The notes beneath the pieces are model-generated. The model made no database searches. It saw only the letters and a list, made by a program, of their open reading frames with translations, and was not told where the DNA came from. Both the position numbers and the translations under genes were made by a program. Below are positions 62,255 to 64,000 of a stretch of DNA of 64,000 nt, one piece after another (the first letter of the stretch is position 1; each line of letters opens with the position of its first letter). Source of the DNA: Nocardia blacklockiae (GTDB lineage: Bacteria; Actinomycetota; Actinomycetes; Mycobacteriales; Mycobacteriaceae); the NCBI RefSeq assembly GCF_015477355.1, contig NZ_JADLRJ010000017.1:1-64000 (forward strand), read 5' to 3'.

Positions 62255-63418
62255 TCACTGCCCGGCGGGGCGCGGGACGCGGAATTCCCATTCCGTGCCG
62301 TCGTCGGCGGTCAGTAGTTCGGCCTCGCCACCCAGCGCCTCGATCCGGCCGATGATCGAGCGGGCGACGCCGAGGCGGCCTTCGGCGGCGGCGTCGGCGA
62401 GCCGGCCGGGCGGGATGCCCGATCCGTCGTCGCGCACGCTGACGACCAGCCTGTCGCCCATATCCTCCAGCAGCACATAGGCTTTGGCGTCGGCTCCGGC
62501 GTGCTGCGCGGTGTTGGACAGCGCCGCGGCCACGGCGGCGGCGATCTCCCGCGCCGTCCACTCCCCGATCCGCACCGGATGGCCGGGCGTGGAGACGAAC
62601 ACGGCCGGGGCGGATTGCGCGGTGAGCAACGGACGCAGATCGACCTGGGCTCCGACGGTTTCGGCCCGTCCGCCCTGCTCGGAGATCAGAACCCGCAGCG
62701 CCACTTCCTGTTCCCCGGCCCGCTCCGCCAATTCCGCTGTGCTGCCGCCGATCTCACTGCCGCGCCGCTTGATGTAGCTGAGCACCTGCAACACACCGTC
62801 GTGCACCTCGCGCGCCAGCCGCTCGCGCTCCTCGGCCGCGGCGGTGAGCCGCGCGGCGGCCTGCAACTGGCGCTGCGCGCGGGCGGCGGTGTTGGCGGCC
62901 AAGCCGATCGCCAACCCCACCGACACCAACACCGGCGCGGTGGCGTCGTTCCACAGGTCCAGTTCCCACTGCGCGCGGACGGCGATACTGACCGCCGAGA
63001 TCACCACCCCCGACAGCACACCGCCGACCGGCCCCCACAGAATCGCCGCCGACATCACGGCATTGGCGGCCCACAGCGTGGTCGGCAGCGTCTGATGCCC
63101 GTGGTACCAGTCGTAGTCGGCGACCAGCCGGGTCGACGCCATCAGCGCGATCACCACCGCGTGGTCGCCGAGCACCACCCCGATCCGCCGCCGCGCGGAA
63201 TCGGCCCACTGCGACAACAGGATCGCCGACACCACCGACCAGACGACGAGCACCCCGATCAGCACCCAGCTGAGCCCCGGCTCCCGATAGGAATCCACCG
63301 ACGCGACCTGCTGCCCCACCGCGTACAACACGGTGACCAGTCGAAACGCCTGCGCAGCCCGCCACAGCGGCGCAGTCGCGACGGTCTCGTCCCCCCGCCC
63401 GGGCCCGGCCGCCGTCAT
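62255..63418 (-). CDS. MacS-type sensor histidine kinase
   Basis: 387 residues from the ATG at 63418; a TTG just before it is unlikely. Six hydrophobic helices (about 22-178) form a membrane sensor without a large outside loop. The phosphoacceptor is His206 in ERLAREVHDGVLQVLSYIK, the N-box is NTAQHAGADA and the G-box DDGSGIPPG. This is the NarL-partner (HisKA_3) group, MacS subfamily. It phosphorylates the regulator encoded 20 bases downstream. The short extracytoplasmic loops suggest it senses the membrane or envelope state. Confidence 0.92.
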   Translation of the reverse strand: MTAAGPGRGDETVATAPLWRAAQAFRLVTVLYAVGQQVASVDSYREPGLSWVLIGVLVVWSVVSAILLSQWADSARRRIGVVLGDHAVVIALMASTRLVADYDWYHGHQTLPTTLWAANAVMSAAILWGPVGGVLSGVVISAVSIAVRAQWELDLWNDATAPVLVSVGLAIGLAANTAARAQRQLQAAARLTAAAEERERLAREVHDGVLQVLSYIKRRGSEIGGSTAELAERAGEQEVALRVLISEQGGRAETVGAQVDLRPLLTAQSAPAVFVSTPGHPVRIGEWTAREIAAAVAAALSNTAQHAGADAKAYVLLEDMGDRLVVSVRDDGSGIPPGRLADAAAEGRLGVARSIIGRIEALGGEAELLTADDGTEWEFRVPRPAGQ

Positions 63419-63508
63419 CAACTCTTCCTGCCTCCGACGCCATGTGCTGCCGGAACAGCTTGCGGGCGCACCGTTGTCGGGCGTCGCGCCGACCCTGCCC
63501 CGCGCGAC

Positions 63509-64000
63509 TCAGCTGTCGCCGGCATCACCCGTTCTCCTCTGCTCCCCCGCCCCCGGGTCGGGCAATTCGTACCGCCCCCGGGTCGGTTCGTCCGGATCGG
63601 CGTGGAACATGGGTTCCCCTTCCGCACCGGTATTGAGTTCCTGGTACAGCTCCTCCGGACTGTCGGCGAGCAGCGAGCGGATGGCCGTGTTGAGCACCGC
63701 GACGAACGGCACCGCCAGCAGACCGCCCGCGATACCGGCCAGCACCACGCCGGCGGTGATCGCCAGCACCACCGCGAGCGGGTGGATCCGCACCGCCCGC
63801 CCGAGCAGCAGTGGTTGCAGCACATGGCTTTCCAGCTGCATCACCGCGATCGTGATGCCGAGCACGATGAGCGCGGTGACCAGCCCCTTGGTCATCAGCG
63901 CGAGGAACACCGCCACCGACCCGGCCAGCACCGACCCGATGATCGGAATGAACGCGCCGATGAACACCAGCGACGCCAGCGGCAGCGCCAGGGGCACGTT
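63509..64000 (-). CDS. AI-2E family transporter (PerM-like), C-terminal part
   Basis: The 5' part lies beyond the window; 163 codons remain. [20 protein letters not shown], then [26 protein letters not shown] and [17 protein letters not shown] are the conserved C-terminal helices of the AI-2E/PerM exporter family (DUF20). A charged tail ends the protein. Members move autoinducers, indole or are envelope permeases; the role here is unknown. In M. tuberculosis the gene beside mmpL3 (Rv0205) is of this family, which supports the gene order. The kinase gene starts 90 bases downstream on the same strand. Confidence 0.9.
   Translation of the reverse strand, partial: NVPLALPLASLVFIGAFIPIIGSVLAGSVAVFLALMTKGLVTALIVLGITIAVMQLESHVLQPLLLGRAVRIHPLAVVLAITAGVVLAGIAGGLLAVPFVAVLNTAIRSLLADSPEELYQELNTGAEGEPMFHADPDEPTRGRYELPDPGAGEQRRTGDAGDS

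Overview
The window is high-GC, densely coded actinobacterial DNA that carries the hallmark genes of a mycolic-acid-producing member of the Mycobacteriales: an MmpL3-type trehalose monomycolate exporter, the arabinofuranosyltransferase AftD with its small DUF2613 partner, and the lpqI / TetR / htdX / fabG4 / fadA2 block. The many secretory-lipase-type proteins and the general gene content fit Nocardia best (inference; Rhodococcus or a relative is not excluded). Two stretches keep the gene order of Mycobacterium tuberculosis as I remember it: lpqI-TetR-htdX-fabG4-fadA2 plus aftD-DUF2613 (the Rv0236c-Rv0243 neighbourhood), and AI-2E transporter-mmpL3-NYN protein-trmB-(insert)-two GTPase-like proteins-pckG (the Rv0205-Rv0211 neighbourhood).

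Layout. 1-1.35 kb is a foreign-looking, lower-GC edge: the tail of an IS5-type transposase, a three-helix membrane protein resembling the TRADD-N-associated membrane domain family, and then a tRNA-Gly(CCC). 1.5-5.5 kb holds Nudix and HAD hydrolases, an XRE regulator with a phospholipase-D-like C-terminus, and a divergent run of small overlapping genes of unknown function. 5.8-13 kb holds a small anchored protein, a secreted arylsulfotransferase-like protein, a giant LuxR (LAL) regulator, an SDR-fold protein without its catalytic Tyr/Lys, and a glycine-zipper lipoprotein. 13.2-17 kb has gnd and a coupled pair of secreted proteins, one of which is a secretory-lipase fold lacking Ser and His. 17-23 kb is the lipid-metabolism block, where one palindrome occurs both at the TetR gene and at the fabG4/fadA2 divergent promoter. 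23-28.4 kb is mixed: GNAT, a long inverted repeat, a small secreted protein, an ADP-ribosylglycohydrolase with a partner, a universal stress protein and isochorismate synthase.

28.5-40.6 kb is an envelope glycan block (DUF2613, AftD, acyltransferase, DUF3068 protein, flippase, polytopic membrane protein, GT4 glycosyltransferase). 40.9-44.3 kb contains a TetR/hydrolase pair with twin operators, a methyltransferase and two small proteins. 44.5-58 kb is the pckG-to-mmpL3 block; its MmpL3 has an unusually long repetitive C-terminal tail of roughly 630 residues. 58-64 kb has a TetR with palindromic operators facing a TIM-barrel-like gene, a hydrolase, a DUF1707 protein, a MacS-type sensor kinase with its response regulator, and the start-truncated end of an AI-2E family transporter.

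Most genes belong to known families. The items most worth a second look are the TRADD-membrane-like protein beside the tRNA, the repeat-bearing MmpL3, the P-loop-degenerate GTPase-like pair, the dead-lipase/partner pair, and three convincing local operators.
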